From positions 29,995-93,994 of the forward strand of contig DASXOA010000435.1 of assembly GCA_036494675.1 (NCBI GenBank): 64,000 nt of DNA. The letters run 5' to 3'. Both the position numbers and the translations under genes were made by a program. This DNA comes from Rugosimonospora sp036494675 (GTDB lineage Bacteria; Actinomycetota; Actinomycetes; Mycobacteriales; Micromonosporaceae). This document shows positions 24,967 through 33,827 of this stretch, piece by piece (within the stretch, counting starts at the first letter, position 1; every line of letters begins with the position of its first letter). The notes beneath the pieces are model-generated. The model was not told the DNA's origin. It worked only from the letters and a program-made list of their open reading frames with translations, and ran no database searches.

Positions 24967-27087
24967 TCAGCTCCTGTCTGCCCCGGCCGCGGCCACCGGT
25001 TCGGTCTTCTCGTAGAGCAGGCACGCCACCCGGGCGCGCTCGTGCCCGTCCGTCGAGCGCAGTGGCAGCAGGACCGGCTCGCGCACCCGGCAGTCTTCGG
25101 TGACCGCCGGGCAGCGCGGGTTGAAGGAGCAACCGGCGGGCAGCGCGTGCAGGTCGGGGGGCGAACCGACGATCCCGGTCAGCGCCCGCTTCGGCCCGGA
25201 CAGCGTGGGGAACGAGCCGATCAGGCCCCGGCTGTACGGGTGGCTCGGCGCGCGGTAGAAGTCCCGGGCGCTGGCCTGCTCGACGATCCGGCCGGCGTAC
25301 ATGATGGCGATCTCGTCGGCCAGTTCGATGAGCATGGACAGGTCGTGGGTGATGAAGATGACGGAGAAGCCCAGCCGGTCCTTCAACTCCATGATCTGGT
25401 CGATGATCTGGCGCTGGATCACCACGTCGAGCGCGGTGGTCGGCTCGTCCATGACGATGATCTCCGGATTCAGCGCCAGCGCGATGGCGATCATCACGCG
25501 CTGGCGCATGCCACCGGACAGTTCGTGCGGGTACGCGGTGGCCCGGTCGGTGGAGATGCCGACCATCGTCAGCAGTTCGGCGACCCGCCCCCGGCGCTGC
25601 CGCTCCGTCATCGACGGGCGGTGGGCGGCGAGCGCGTCCTCGATCTGCGCGCCGACCTTCAGGATCGGGTTCAGCGCGTTCATCGCCGACTGGAAGACGA
25701 TGGACAGTTCCTCCCACCGGAAGTCGGTCAGCTCCCGCTCGGACATGCGCAGGATGTCGGTGCGGGTACCGTCGGCGGCGGTGTAGAGGATCTGCCCGGT
25801 GGGGATCTCGGCGGCCGACTCGTGCAGCCGGGTGATGGCGTACGCCAGCGTCGACTTGCCCGATCCGGACTCGCCGGCGATGCCGAGTACGGTGCCCCGC
25901 CGCAGCGCCAGGGACACGCCGTCCACCGCCCGTACCGTCGTGTTCGCGGTCACGTAGTCGACGCGCAGATCCTTGATTTCCAGCACGATGTCGTCGCGCC
26001 CGGCGGCGCTGCCGCCGGCGTCGGCAGCGGCCGGCACGGACACAGCCGGCGCGGACACAGCCGGCGCGGACACAGCCCGCGCGGCGGACGGAGCCGGCAC
26101 CACAGGCGGCACCGGGCCGCGGGCGCGGGACGCCCGGTCGGCCCGCGCGCGTTTCCTGGCCCGCTTCGTCGCGATGCCCGCCGAGCGAAGCCGGGGATTG
26201 ATGAACTCGTCGATGCCGAAGTTCATCAGCGACAGTCCGGTGCCGATCAGCGCGATGCTCAGGCCCGGCGGGACGAACCACCACCAGGCCCCGTAGCTCA
26301 GCGCGTTCTGGGCCTGCGCCCAGTACAGGATGACGCCCCACGACCATTCGGTGACGCTGGTCAGGCCGAGGAAGGCGAGCGAGGCCTGGGTGAGGATCGC
26401 GCCGATCACGGTGGACAGGAAGGTGGCCGCGACGATCGCGGTCTCGTTGGGCAGGATCTCCCGGAAGATGATCCGGAAGGTGCTCTCCCCCGACGCGCGC
26501 GCCGCCTCCACGAAGTCCCGCTTGCGCAGCGAGAGGGTCTGTGCGCGCAGCACCCGGGCGCCCCAGGCCCAGGCGGTCACCGCGATCACGATGACGATGG
26601 CGAGTTCCCCGGCGTTGGGCATCGTGCCGGTCAGGATGACCACCAGCGGCAGCCCGGGAATCACCAGGAAGATGTTGGTGATCAGCGACAGCACCTCGTC
26701 GGACACCCCGCCGAGGTAGCCGGCGGTGAGCCCGACCACGAGCGAGAGGACGGTCGCGAGGATCGCCGCGACGAAGCCGACCACCATCGACACCCGGGTG
26801 CCGTAGACCATCTCCGAGAAGATGTCCTGCCCGTTGTGGGAGGTGCCGAGCAGGTGGTGCGCGGACGGCCCCTGGAGGACGTCGTTGCTGACCGCGGACG
26901 GGTCGGTCGACACGAGTATCGGCCCGAAGATCGCGACCAGCGTGAACGCCAGCACGATCACCAGTCCGACCATGACCTTCACCGACCGCAGGCCGCGCAG
27001 AGCGCCGAACCGGGCCGCGCGCACCTGGTCGGCCGCGGCCTCGGTGGGTTGCCGCGCGGCGTCGTGCTCGAGGGTGCCGGTGGTCAT
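24967..27087 (-). CDS. DppC-DppD fusion: ABC permease joined to ATPase
   Basis: One 706-residue frame contains a DppC-type permease (about residues 30-310, with the EAA loop FVEAARASGESTFRIIFREI), an Ala-Pro-Ser-Val-rich linker (about 315-375) and a DppD ATPase (about 380-700; GESGSGKST, HELSGGMRQRVMIAIAL, IIVMDEPTTALDV, CSFNPRCP). It overlaps the upstream permease gene by one base (TGATG). No stop or frameshift lies between the halves. This is the second permease-ATPase fusion in the window after the LivM-LivG protein, both with low-complexity linkers. Confidence 0.9.
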   Translation of the reverse strand: MTTGTLEHDAARQPTEAAADQVRAARFGALRGLRSVKVMVGLVIVLAFTLVAIFGPILVSTDPSAVSNDVLQGPSAHHLLGTSHNGQDIFSEMVYGTRVSMVVGFVAAILATVLSLVVGLTAGYLGGVSDEVLSLITNIFLVIPGLPLVVILTGTMPNAGELAIVIVIAVTAWAWGARVLRAQTLSLRKRDFVEAARASGESTFRIIFREILPNETAIVAATFLSTVIGAILTQASLAFLGLTSVTEWSWGVILYWAQAQNALSYGAWWWFVPPGLSIALIGTGLSLMNFGIDEFINPRLRSAGIATKRARKRARADRASRARGPVPPVVPAPSAARAVSAPAVSAPAVSVPAAADAGGSAAGRDDIVLEIKDLRVDYVTANTTVRAVDGVSLALRRGTVLGIAGESGSGKSTLAYAITRLHESAAEIPTGQILYTAADGTRTDILRMSERELTDFRWEELSIVFQSAMNALNPILKVGAQIEDALAAHRPSMTERQRRGRVAELLTMVGISTDRATAYPHELSGGMRQRVMIAIALALNPEIIVMDEPTTALDVVIQRQIIDQIMELKDRLGFSVIFITHDLSMLIELADEIAIMYAGRIVEQASARDFYRAPSHPYSRGLIGSFPTLSGPKRALTGIVGSPPDLHALPAGCSFNPRCPAVTEDCRVREPVLLPLRSTDGHERARVACLLYEKTEPVAAAGADRS

Positions 27088-28064
27088 CAGGCCGCCCGCC
27101 TTGTCCGTGGGTCGAGGAGCACGTACACGAGGTCGGCGATGAGGTTCGCGCCGAGGACCGCGATCGTGATGATGAAGAAGATCCCCTGCATCAGCGGGTA
27201 GTCCTGGCCGCCGATCGCCTGGAACAGGGTGTAGCCGATGCCGGGGTAGTTGAAGACGACCTCGGTGATGATCGAGCCGCCGACGATGAACCCCATCGAC
27301 AACGCGAAGCCGGCCAGCGACGGCAGCACCGCGTTGCGTCCGGCGTACGAGTTCATCACCCGCCGCCGGGACAGCCCCTTCGCCTTGGCCAGCAACACGT
27401 AGTCCTCGGCCAGGGTGGTGATCATCATGTTGCGCATGCTCAGCAGCCAGTACCCGACCGACGACACGACGATGGTCAGCGCGGGCAGCATCGCGTGTTC
27501 CAGCACGTTGTCGATGAACGGGAAGTTCAGGCCCTCCTCGACGCCCGGCGTGTACCCGCCGGCGAGCGGGAACCAGCGCAGTTCGATGGCGAAGAGGTAG
27601 ACCGCGATCAGGCCGAACCAGAAGTACGGCACGGAGGTGAGGAACGTGCTGACCGGGATGAGGCTGTCCACCCAGCCGCCGCGCTTCCAGCCCGCGACCG
27701 TGCCGAGCAGGGTACCGATGAGGAAGCTCAGGATCGTGCAGGCGCCGATGAGGCCCAGCGTCCAGGGCAGGCCCTGACCGATGATCGTGGTGACCTTGGT
27801 CGGGTAGTTGGTGAACGAGACGCCGAAGTCGCCGTGCAGCAGCCGGCGCCAGTAGTCGACGTACTGACCCCACAGGCCCTCGTCGGTCTGGCCGTACAGC
27901 GCGCGGAGCGCGAAGACCGCCTGCGGGTCCAGCTTGCCCTGGAACCGTTGCAGCATCCGCGACACCGGGTCGCCCGGGATCATCCTGGGCAGCAGGAAGT
28001 TCAGGCTGAGCGCGGCGAAGGCGGTCACCAGATAGAAGAAGGCTCGTCTCAACAGAAGCGTCAT
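27087..28064 (-). CDS. DppB-like ABC transporter permease
   Basis: The 325-residue permease has six predicted membrane segments, the N-terminal RRAFFYLVTAFAALSLNFLL helix and the EAA loop (EDYVLLAKAKGLSRRRVMNS). ATG 28064 follows AGGGAGTGCGG. It is the first gene of the importer operon and lies behind the promoter at 28155-28183. It forms the channel with the permease half of the next gene. Confidence 0.9.
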   Translation of the reverse strand: MTLLLRRAFFYLVTAFAALSLNFLLPRMIPGDPVSRMLQRFQGKLDPQAVFALRALYGQTDEGLWGQYVDYWRRLLHGDFGVSFTNYPTKVTTIIGQGLPWTLGLIGACTILSFLIGTLLGTVAGWKRGGWVDSLIPVSTFLTSVPYFWFGLIAVYLFAIELRWFPLAGGYTPGVEEGLNFPFIDNVLEHAMLPALTIVVSSVGYWLLSMRNMMITTLAEDYVLLAKAKGLSRRRVMNSYAGRNAVLPSLAGFALSMGFIVGGSIITEVVFNYPGIGYTLFQAIGGQDYPLMQGIFFIITIAVLGANLIADLVYVLLDPRTRRAA

Positions 28065-28133
28065 CCGCACTCCCTGCCAGTGCATGCCAGCCGTCTCACC
28101 GGCCGGCTGCGTCCAGACCTCGACGAAATCACT

Positions 28134-28183
28134 GCATACCAAGAATTGGCCGGAAGGTTACCTCTCCGCATACCACTTGACAA
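28134..28183 (-). promoter_or_regulatory. Promoter and paired TGGTATGC sites for the importer operon
   Basis: On the reverse strand TTGTCA (28178-28183) and TAACCT (28155-28160) are spaced by exactly 17 bases. TGGTATGC occurs twice in the same orientation, inside the spacer (28168-28175) and just after the likely start of transcription (28134-28141), 34 bases apart. This is the position expected of repressor sites. The -10 with following bases TAACCTTCC also resembles the shared element at 32463. The remainder of 28065-28354 holds no gene. Confidence 0.55.
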
Positions 28184-28354
28184 GACCTTGACGGCCCGGC
28201 GACCGCGCCGTGAGCCCGAGTAATCGCCGAACAGCGTGCGTACGAGCGGCTTCCGGAGCGTGAACCTTCTACAGTCCACAGAGGCCATACGGTATCTTGA
28301 GGCATCATCGCCGTCAGGTACCGTCGTCGCCCCGCGACGTTCTCCGAAGGGTGC

Positions 28355-29308
28355 GTGCATCGCATGCGGTTCAGCCAGGTCATCGGCCCCAGAAGCTCCG
28401 CGGTCCTCGACGCGCCGGATCCGTCCCCGACCGCCGACCAGGTGCTCGTCGACGTGCTGGCGTGTGGCGTCTGCACATCCGATCGCCGCGCCTGGCGCGA
28501 GCAGGCGACGCCGGAGCGCCCGATCCGGCTCGGCCACGAAATCGTCGGCAGGATCGTCGAGGTCGGCTCGGCCGAGCACGGGTGGCGCGCCGGCGACACG
28601 GTCACCGGGCTCGGTGGCGACGGCTTCGCGACGCGGGCGCTGCTGGACGCGCGCACGATCCTGCCGGTACCCGCGGGCATCCCGCCGGAACTGTCGCTCG
28701 GTGAGCCACTGGCCGTGCTGGTCGAGGCGCTCGGCCGTACCGGGATCCGACCCGGCGACCGGGTCGCGATCGTCGGGCTCGGTTTCATGGGGCTGGCGCT
28801 GGTCCAGCTGACCCGGCAACTGCTGCCCGCCACGATCGTCGGCATCGACCCGGACCCGAACGCGCGGGCGCGCGGTGACCGGGCCGGCTGCGCCGAGACC
28901 TTCGCGCCGGACGACATCCCGCGGCACTATCTCGAAGCCGGCCCGGCGTCCGACGACCGGCGGATGGACGCCGTCCTGGAGGCGGCCGGAGTCGAGAGCG
29001 CGCTGCGGGTGTCGGCCGGACTGGTCAGGCCCCACGGCGTGGTCAACGTCATCGGGTACCACAGCGGCGGCCCGACGCGGCTGGACATGGACCTCTGGTA
29101 CAAGGGCGCCACGATCGTCAACGGGTTCTCCCCGCAGCGGCCCCGCGTCGTCGCCGCCATGGCCGCGGGACTCGACCTGATCGCCAAGCGGCAGTTCAGC
29201 TTCGTCCCGCTGGTCACCCACCGGCTGCGTCTCGACCAGGTCGACGAGGCGTTCACGTTGATGGAGCGGCGCGAGCCGGGCTTCGTCAAGTCCGTCATCG
29301 TGCCCTGA
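28355..29308 (+). CDS. Zinc-type alcohol dehydrogenase (MDR family)
   Basis: A 317-residue medium-chain dehydrogenase: catalytic zinc region CGVCTSDRRAW and GHEIVGRIVEVGS, then the NAD-binding Rossmann pattern VAIVGLGFMGLALVQL. The four-cysteine structural-zinc loop is absent, which shortens the protein, as in sorbitol/threonine-like subgroups without that site. GTG 28355 lies behind GAAGGG; ATG 28364 is an alternative. It is divergent from the importer operon and probably oxidises a sugar or polyol derived from the imported substrate. Fairly sure of family, not of substrate. Confidence 0.85.
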   Translation: MHRMRFSQVIGPRSSAVLDAPDPSPTADQVLVDVLACGVCTSDRRAWREQATPERPIRLGHEIVGRIVEVGSAEHGWRAGDTVTGLGGDGFATRALLDARTILPVPAGIPPELSLGEPLAVLVEALGRTGIRPGDRVAIVGLGFMGLALVQLTRQLLPATIVGIDPDPNARARGDRAGCAETFAPDDIPRHYLEAGPASDDRRMDAVLEAAGVESALRVSAGLVRPHGVVNVIGYHSGGPTRLDMDLWYKGATIVNGFSPQRPRVVAAMAAGLDLIAKRQFSFVPLVTHRLRLDQVDEAFTLMERREPGFVKSVIVP

Positions 29309-29360
29309 CGGGCTCGTCGCCTTCACCGGCGGCGCCGTCGCTTCCGGTGCCTTCGCGCGT

Positions 29361-29398
29361 GCCACGGCGGGCCGGCCGGTGTCAGGACCCGCCGTGGC
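29361..29398. terminator. Terminator hairpin between convergent genes
   Basis: Eleven-base perfect arms (29361-29371 and 29388-29398) with a 16-base loop lie between the dehydrogenase and copper amine oxidase ends and include the stop codon of the latter. It could end transcription from either side. Confidence 0.55.
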
Positions 29399-31358
29399 CG
29401 GCATGGTCATGACCGCCGGCATGCTCGTGACCGGCCGCGTGCTCGTGACCGCCGGGGTGGCAGTGGGCGGCGGCCGGCGCCGGCACGTCCAGGGTCGGGT
29501 TCCGGTCGAAGAAGCCGACCGGTTTGAGGCTGAAGCCGCAGCGCTCCACCGGCATCACCGGCCAGTCCTCGGGGCGGGGAAAGTGTGTCGGCCCGAACGT
29601 GTGCCACAGCACGATGTCCGCGCCGTCGAGGTTCCGGTCCGCGCGCACGTACTCCGGCAGCCCCGCGCCGCCCGGGTGCTGGTTCACGAAGTCCCCGGCC
29701 GGGTACCGCTGCGCCGGGTCGTACGCGGTCACCCACAGGTGCCTCGTGGCGAACCGGGCCCGGTCGTACACGGTCGACGACTCGTCGGCCAGCAGGGTCG
29801 GTGCCGGCTGCGGATGCAGTACGAAGGCCACCGGCTGACCCAGGCGGTTGCGCGAGCCCGGGTTCGTGATGCGCCACACCCGGCCCCGGTCGGGCGCCGC
29901 CAGCCGGGCCGCCTCCGATTCCCGGCGCAGCCGGGTGACGTCGCGGACGAGCGCGTTGCCGTACGGGTTGTCCGGCCCCACCGGCGCACCGCGCACGTCG
30001 ACCTCGTCGACGGCATTGGTGAGCCCGTCCACCATCATGTCCAGCCGCGCGCTGAACAGGTGCTGGTGCGCCGGCCCGCCCAGCCCGGGGGCGACCTCGG
30101 GAGCGTACGGGTATTCGCCACCCGGATGGCTCGACGTCCAGATGACCCCGGTCAGCTTGACCTCGAGCTCGATCGTCCCGTCCAGGTACAGGTACCAGTA
30201 GAAGCCGTAGTCGTAGTTGCCGACCGTGGCGAAGAACGAGATGACCAGCCGGCGCGCCCGGCGCGTCTGCGCCGATCCGCTGAAGATGTCGGTGTGCTTC
30301 CACAGCACGCCGAAGTCCTCCTCATGGACGCAGATGGCATTGCGGATGATCCGGGGCTCACCGTGGTCGTCGGCCACCGTCGCGTCCAGGTAGGTGATGT
30401 CGCCGAGGCAGTCACAGCCCAGCTCCAGCGAGTTCGCGAACTTGCCCACCAGGTACTCGCCGGTGTCGAAGTAGTTCTGGAAGAACCGGGCCGGCGTGGG
30501 GTCGCCGTACGGGACGACCATCTCGGCGACCGAGGCGCGGTAGAGCACCGGCCGGCGGCGGCCGGCATCGTCGTAGCTGACCTGGTGCAGTGACAGCCCT
30601 TCCCGGGCGTCGAAGCCGATGCGCAGCGACCAGTTCTGCCACTCCAGGAGGTGGCCGTCGAGCGTGAAGCTCGGCCCCTCCGGCTGGGTGATCTCGATGG
30701 GGCGCAACGTGGTACGGGGTGGTCCGCTCACCGACGGGTCGTCGTAGTCGCCGGAGGACGCCGGTACCGGCAGATCCTGCGCGTCGACCACGTCGAGTAC
30801 CCGCCGCTCCAGCAGGTCGACGTAGGCCACCACGCCGTCCACCGGGTGTGCCCAGGCGAGGTCCTTCTCGTGTTCCTGCACGAAGGCCAGTACCCGCACC
30901 AGCCGCCGGCCCTCCTCGCCGGGCAGCCCGTACGAGCCGGGGGTCAGCGGGCAGGCGCGCACCTTCGTCAGGTCGGTCAGGCCGCGCCGTCGCATGGCTT
31001 CGCACCACCGTGGGTCGGCGCGGACCACCTCGTCCGCCGTGACGAAGTCCTGGTCCAGGATCGGCACCTGCCCGTCGCGGACCGCGTCCAGCCGGCGCCG
31101 CGACGACACCTCGCCCCGGTCGAGACTGACCACGACGTCGTCGAGGTCCCCGGTGACCACGTCGATCAGGAACGCGCGCAGGCTGCGCGGCACCGCGTCG
31201 CCGGACCGGAACCCGAGGACCTCCCGCTTGTGGGGTTCGTCGAGGCCGGCATAGGCGAACCGGGTGCCGTCGCCGAGCAGGCCCGCGCCGCGCAGGATCT
31301 CGCGGGCCGACCGGTACTCCTCGGCGGTGACCGGGTCCAGGGGGTGGGTGGCGGTCAT
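29382..31358 (-). CDS. Copper amine oxidase (TPQ), phenylethylamine oxidase-like
   Basis: The 658-residue enzyme oxidises primary amines to aldehydes with release of ammonia and hydrogen peroxide. The TPQ precursor Tyr is residue 382 in GNYDYGF and the catalytic base Asp is residue 298 in FDTGEYLVG, both the same numbers as in Arthrobacter globiformis phenylethylamine oxidase. Copper ligands are seen in AHQHLF and THFPRPEDW. Beyond the normal end is a tail of about 25 residues with repeated Gly-His (HEHAAGHEHAGGHDHAGHGG) that could bind copper. It overlaps the kinase gene upstream (ATGA). No signal peptide, so it is cytoplasmic. Confidence 0.93.
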   Translation of the reverse strand: MTATHPLDPVTAEEYRSAREILRGAGLLGDGTRFAYAGLDEPHKREVLGFRSGDAVPRSLRAFLIDVVTGDLDDVVVSLDRGEVSSRRRLDAVRDGQVPILDQDFVTADEVVRADPRWCEAMRRRGLTDLTKVRACPLTPGSYGLPGEEGRRLVRVLAFVQEHEKDLAWAHPVDGVVAYVDLLERRVLDVVDAQDLPVPASSGDYDDPSVSGPPRTTLRPIEITQPEGPSFTLDGHLLEWQNWSLRIGFDAREGLSLHQVSYDDAGRRRPVLYRASVAEMVVPYGDPTPARFFQNYFDTGEYLVGKFANSLELGCDCLGDITYLDATVADDHGEPRIIRNAICVHEEDFGVLWKHTDIFSGSAQTRRARRLVISFFATVGNYDYGFYWYLYLDGTIELEVKLTGVIWTSSHPGGEYPYAPEVAPGLGGPAHQHLFSARLDMMVDGLTNAVDEVDVRGAPVGPDNPYGNALVRDVTRLRRESEAARLAAPDRGRVWRITNPGSRNRLGQPVAFVLHPQPAPTLLADESSTVYDRARFATRHLWVTAYDPAQRYPAGDFVNQHPGGAGLPEYVRADRNLDGADIVLWHTFGPTHFPRPEDWPVMPVERCGFSLKPVGFFDRNPTLDVPAPAAAHCHPGGHEHAAGHEHAGGHDHAGHGGS

Positions 31359-32308
31359 CGGGCTCCTCCGGTTCCGGCCGGCGTGGCGACCTCGGTACCG
31401 TCCTGAACCAGGCGGCTGGCCAGTGCCAGCGCGCCGAGGACGGGTGGGCGGTCCAGGAAGTGCAGGACGCTCGACGGCTGGTGCAGGCGCACCGCGTCGA
31501 GGAATGCCTGGCGCAGGCGGGGCTGCACCAGGATCACGGTGCCGGCGGCCACGATCCGGCCGGCGTCGGCGCCCCGGCCGGCCAGCCGGTCGACGAGCAG
31601 GGCGAGCTGCTGCCCGGCCCGCGTGACGACCCGGTCGGCGAGCGCGGAACCCTCGTCCGCGGCGAGGAATACCTGCTCGGCGTGGCTGCCCAGCCAGGCG
31701 GCCGAGCCGGCCGTGGACACCGCCAGGGCCAGCTCGGGTCCCTCGTTGACTCCGAAGGCGGCCATCAACCGCCGGCCGAGTGGGTCCAGGGACGCGCCGA
31801 GGTCCAGCTCGCCGAGCACGGCCCGGGTCGCCTCCCGGATCAGCCCGGCCGAGCTGCCCTCGTCGCCGAGCACCCAGCCCCAGCCGCCGGCGGTGAGCAG
31901 TTCGCCGCGCCCGTCGCGGGCCACCGCGATCGCCCCGGTACCGGCGATGACCCCGATGCCGCCGGGCAGCCCGGCCGCCGCGGTCAGCAGTTCGGCGTCG
32001 TTGACCACCCGGACCCCTCCGGTGAAGTACCTGCGCAGTTCGGTGGCGAAGCTCTCGCACTGCGCGGTCGTGTCGCAGCCGTGCGCGCCGACGGCCATCG
32101 GCCACGCCAGTGCCTCGGCTCCCAGCCACTCCTCGACCAGCCGGTGCACGCCCCGCGCGTTGTCCGGATAGGAGTGGGTACGCCATGAGGTCGTGTCGAC
32201 GAACCGTTCGCTCCGCGGTTCCTTACCGGCGCCGACCGCGAGGTGGGTCTTGGTGCCACCGATGTCGATGCCGAGAGTACGGGGCTGGTCCGGCTGAACG
32301 ACCGTCAT
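31355..32308 (-). CDS. BadF/BadG-family ATPase, N-acetylglucosamine kinase-like
   Basis: The 317-residue protein has the ASKHA phosphate-1 loop (LGIDIGGTKTHLAVGAG), GVIAGTGAIAVAR and GWGWVLGDEGSSAGL, the last two typical of GlcNAc kinases of the BadF/BadG/BcrA/BcrD group. It is the first gene of an operon with the copper amine oxidase and is divergent from a ROK regulator. A sugar kinase co-transcribed with an amine oxidase is unusual; an amino sugar or an amine-derived compound may be the shared substrate, but this is inference. Confidence 0.85.
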   Translation of the reverse strand: MTVVQPDQPRTLGIDIGGTKTHLAVGAGKEPRSERFVDTTSWRTHSYPDNARGVHRLVEEWLGAEALAWPMAVGAHGCDTTAQCESFATELRRYFTGGVRVVNDAELLTAAAGLPGGIGVIAGTGAIAVARDGRGELLTAGGWGWVLGDEGSSAGLIREATRAVLGELDLGASLDPLGRRLMAAFGVNEGPELALAVSTAGSAAWLGSHAEQVFLAADEGSALADRVVTRAGQQLALLVDRLAGRGADAGRIVAAGTVILVQPRLRQAFLDAVRLHQPSSVLHFLDRPPVLGALALASRLVQDGTEVATPAGTGGAR

Positions 32309-32462
32309 TGTTATATCACCGAACTTCTACTCCGAGGGATGGTGCACGTCTGCGGCCCGTGAGGACCTGACCGATCCGGGCCTGCACAGCGCATCCTGGA
32401 CAGCGCGGCCGGGCCCGCCGGGGTACGGAGGGGTGGCCGGTTCGATTCGGCCCAACGTTTGG

Positions 32463-32492
32463 AAGGTTAACGAACTCTGGCTGCCGGGGCAA
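32463..32492 (-). promoter_or_regulatory. Promoter and shared operator-like element of the kinase-amine oxidase operon
   Basis: On the reverse strand TTGCCC (32487-32492) and TAACCT (32464-32469) are spaced by 17 bases. The sequence AGAGTTCGTTAACCTT (32463-32478) is identical to the element at the aldehyde dehydrogenase promoter (11845-11860). The divergent ROK gene has a likely -10 TACTAT at 32505-32510, so an operator here could act on both directions. The interval 32309-32559 otherwise has no gene. Confidence 0.65.
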
Positions 32493-32559
32493 TGCCGAGC
32501 CGCTTACTATGCTGGTGTCGGCGGCGGACGGATCCGCCTCCCCACCGGTAAGGAGGATC

Positions 32560-33711
32560 ATGAGGACACCCGCGCCGCGGACCGACTACGACCTGGCGAC
32601 CAGTTCCCGGGCCGTCCTGCGCGCACTGGCCGCCAACGGGCCGGCCACCCGGCCGCAGCTGGGCGACGCGCTCTCGCTGTCCAAGCCGACCATGTCCACC
32701 GCGATCGCCGAGCTGGCCGACTACGGGCTCGTCACCAGCCAGGGCTCGACCCGGGGTGCGACCGGCCGCAGCGCGGTGCTGTACTCGGTGGCCCCGGCGG
32801 CCGGCCACGTCCTGGGCATCGAGGCCGGTTCGACCCGGGTACGGATCAGCGCGCACGCCATGGACGGCCGGCAGATCGCCACGACCGAGGAGCGGCTGTC
32901 CAGCCGGGCCCGCCGGGTGACCCCCACCGTGGTCTCCGCGGTGCAGCGGATCAGCGAGCGGATCCAGGACGCGATCGGTGACGGCAACGGGCCGCTCCGC
33001 GATGTGGTCATCGCCGCGCCCACGCTGCCCTCGACCGGCCGGGACGCGGCGCTGCGCGCGGACGGCGTCGAGCAGCTCGACGAGGTCCTGCCGCTGCCGC
33101 CCGACGTGCCGGTGACCATCGAGAACAACGTGAACTGCGCCGCGGTCGCCGAGCACCGGGTGGGCGCCGCCCGGGGCCACGACAACTTCGTCTACCTCCA
33201 GGTCGGCGTGAAGATCGGCCTCGGGGTGGTGGTCAACGGCGCGCTGCTGCGCGGCTTCCACGGCGCGGCCGGCGAGGTCGCCATGCTGCCCTTCCCGTGG
33301 TCGCGCACCGAGACTCCACGCCGGGCGGAGCTGGAGGACTACCTCGGCTCGGCCGCCCTGATGGCCCGCTGCCAGCGCGCCTGGGAGGACAGCCACGGCC
33401 CAGCACCCCGCGACGCCGAACGGCTGTTCGCCGCCGCGGCCAGCGGCAACGAGGCAGCCCGGCGGATCGTGGACGCGCACGGCCGGGACATCGGGCGGCT
33501 GGTCGCCGGGGTGATGGGCGTGGTGGATCCGGGCCTGGTCGTGCTCGGCGGCGGCGTCGGCCAGAACCAGCTGCTGCTGCCGGAGGTGCGGCGCACCATC
33601 GACGAACTGGCCTGGAGCACCGAGGTCACGGTCGGCGCACTGGGCGACTACGCGACGGTACAGGGAGCCGTGCACATGGCGATCGGTCGCGCGCTGAGCC
33701 GGATGGTGTGA
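32560..33711 (+). CDS. ROK-family transcriptional regulator
   Basis: The 383-residue repressor has an N-terminal winged helix (about residues 15-75; LAANGPATRPQLGDALSLSK then PTMSTAIAELADYGLV) and a ROK domain with VTIENNVNCAAVAEH and the phosphate-binding-like GIEAGSTRVRIS. The CXCGXXGC zinc motif of classical ROK kinases is not visible, as in many ROK regulators. ATG 32560 follows AAGGAGGATC. It is divergent from the kinase-amine oxidase operon and is the natural candidate to bind the 16-base element there. Confidence 0.9.
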   Translation: MRTPAPRTDYDLATSSRAVLRALAANGPATRPQLGDALSLSKPTMSTAIAELADYGLVTSQGSTRGATGRSAVLYSVAPAAGHVLGIEAGSTRVRISAHAMDGRQIATTEERLSSRARRVTPTVVSAVQRISERIQDAIGDGNGPLRDVVIAAPTLPSTGRDAALRADGVEQLDEVLPLPPDVPVTIENNVNCAAVAEHRVGAARGHDNFVYLQVGVKIGLGVVVNGALLRGFHGAAGEVAMLPFPWSRTETPRRAELEDYLGSAALMARCQRAWEDSHGPAPRDAERLFAAAASGNEAARRIVDAHGRDIGRLVAGVMGVVDPGLVVLGGGVGQNQLLLPEVRRTIDELAWSTEVTVGALGDYATVQGAVHMAIGRALSRMV

Positions 33712-33827
33712 CGATCCGAATGTCCACAGTCCAGTAACGAAACGGGCATCGTTGCGCGCCCCCGGCCGCTGCTACCGTTGCTCGAAAGTCACACAGATCG
33801 ATCATCTGTCCCCGGGCTGGGAGCACC

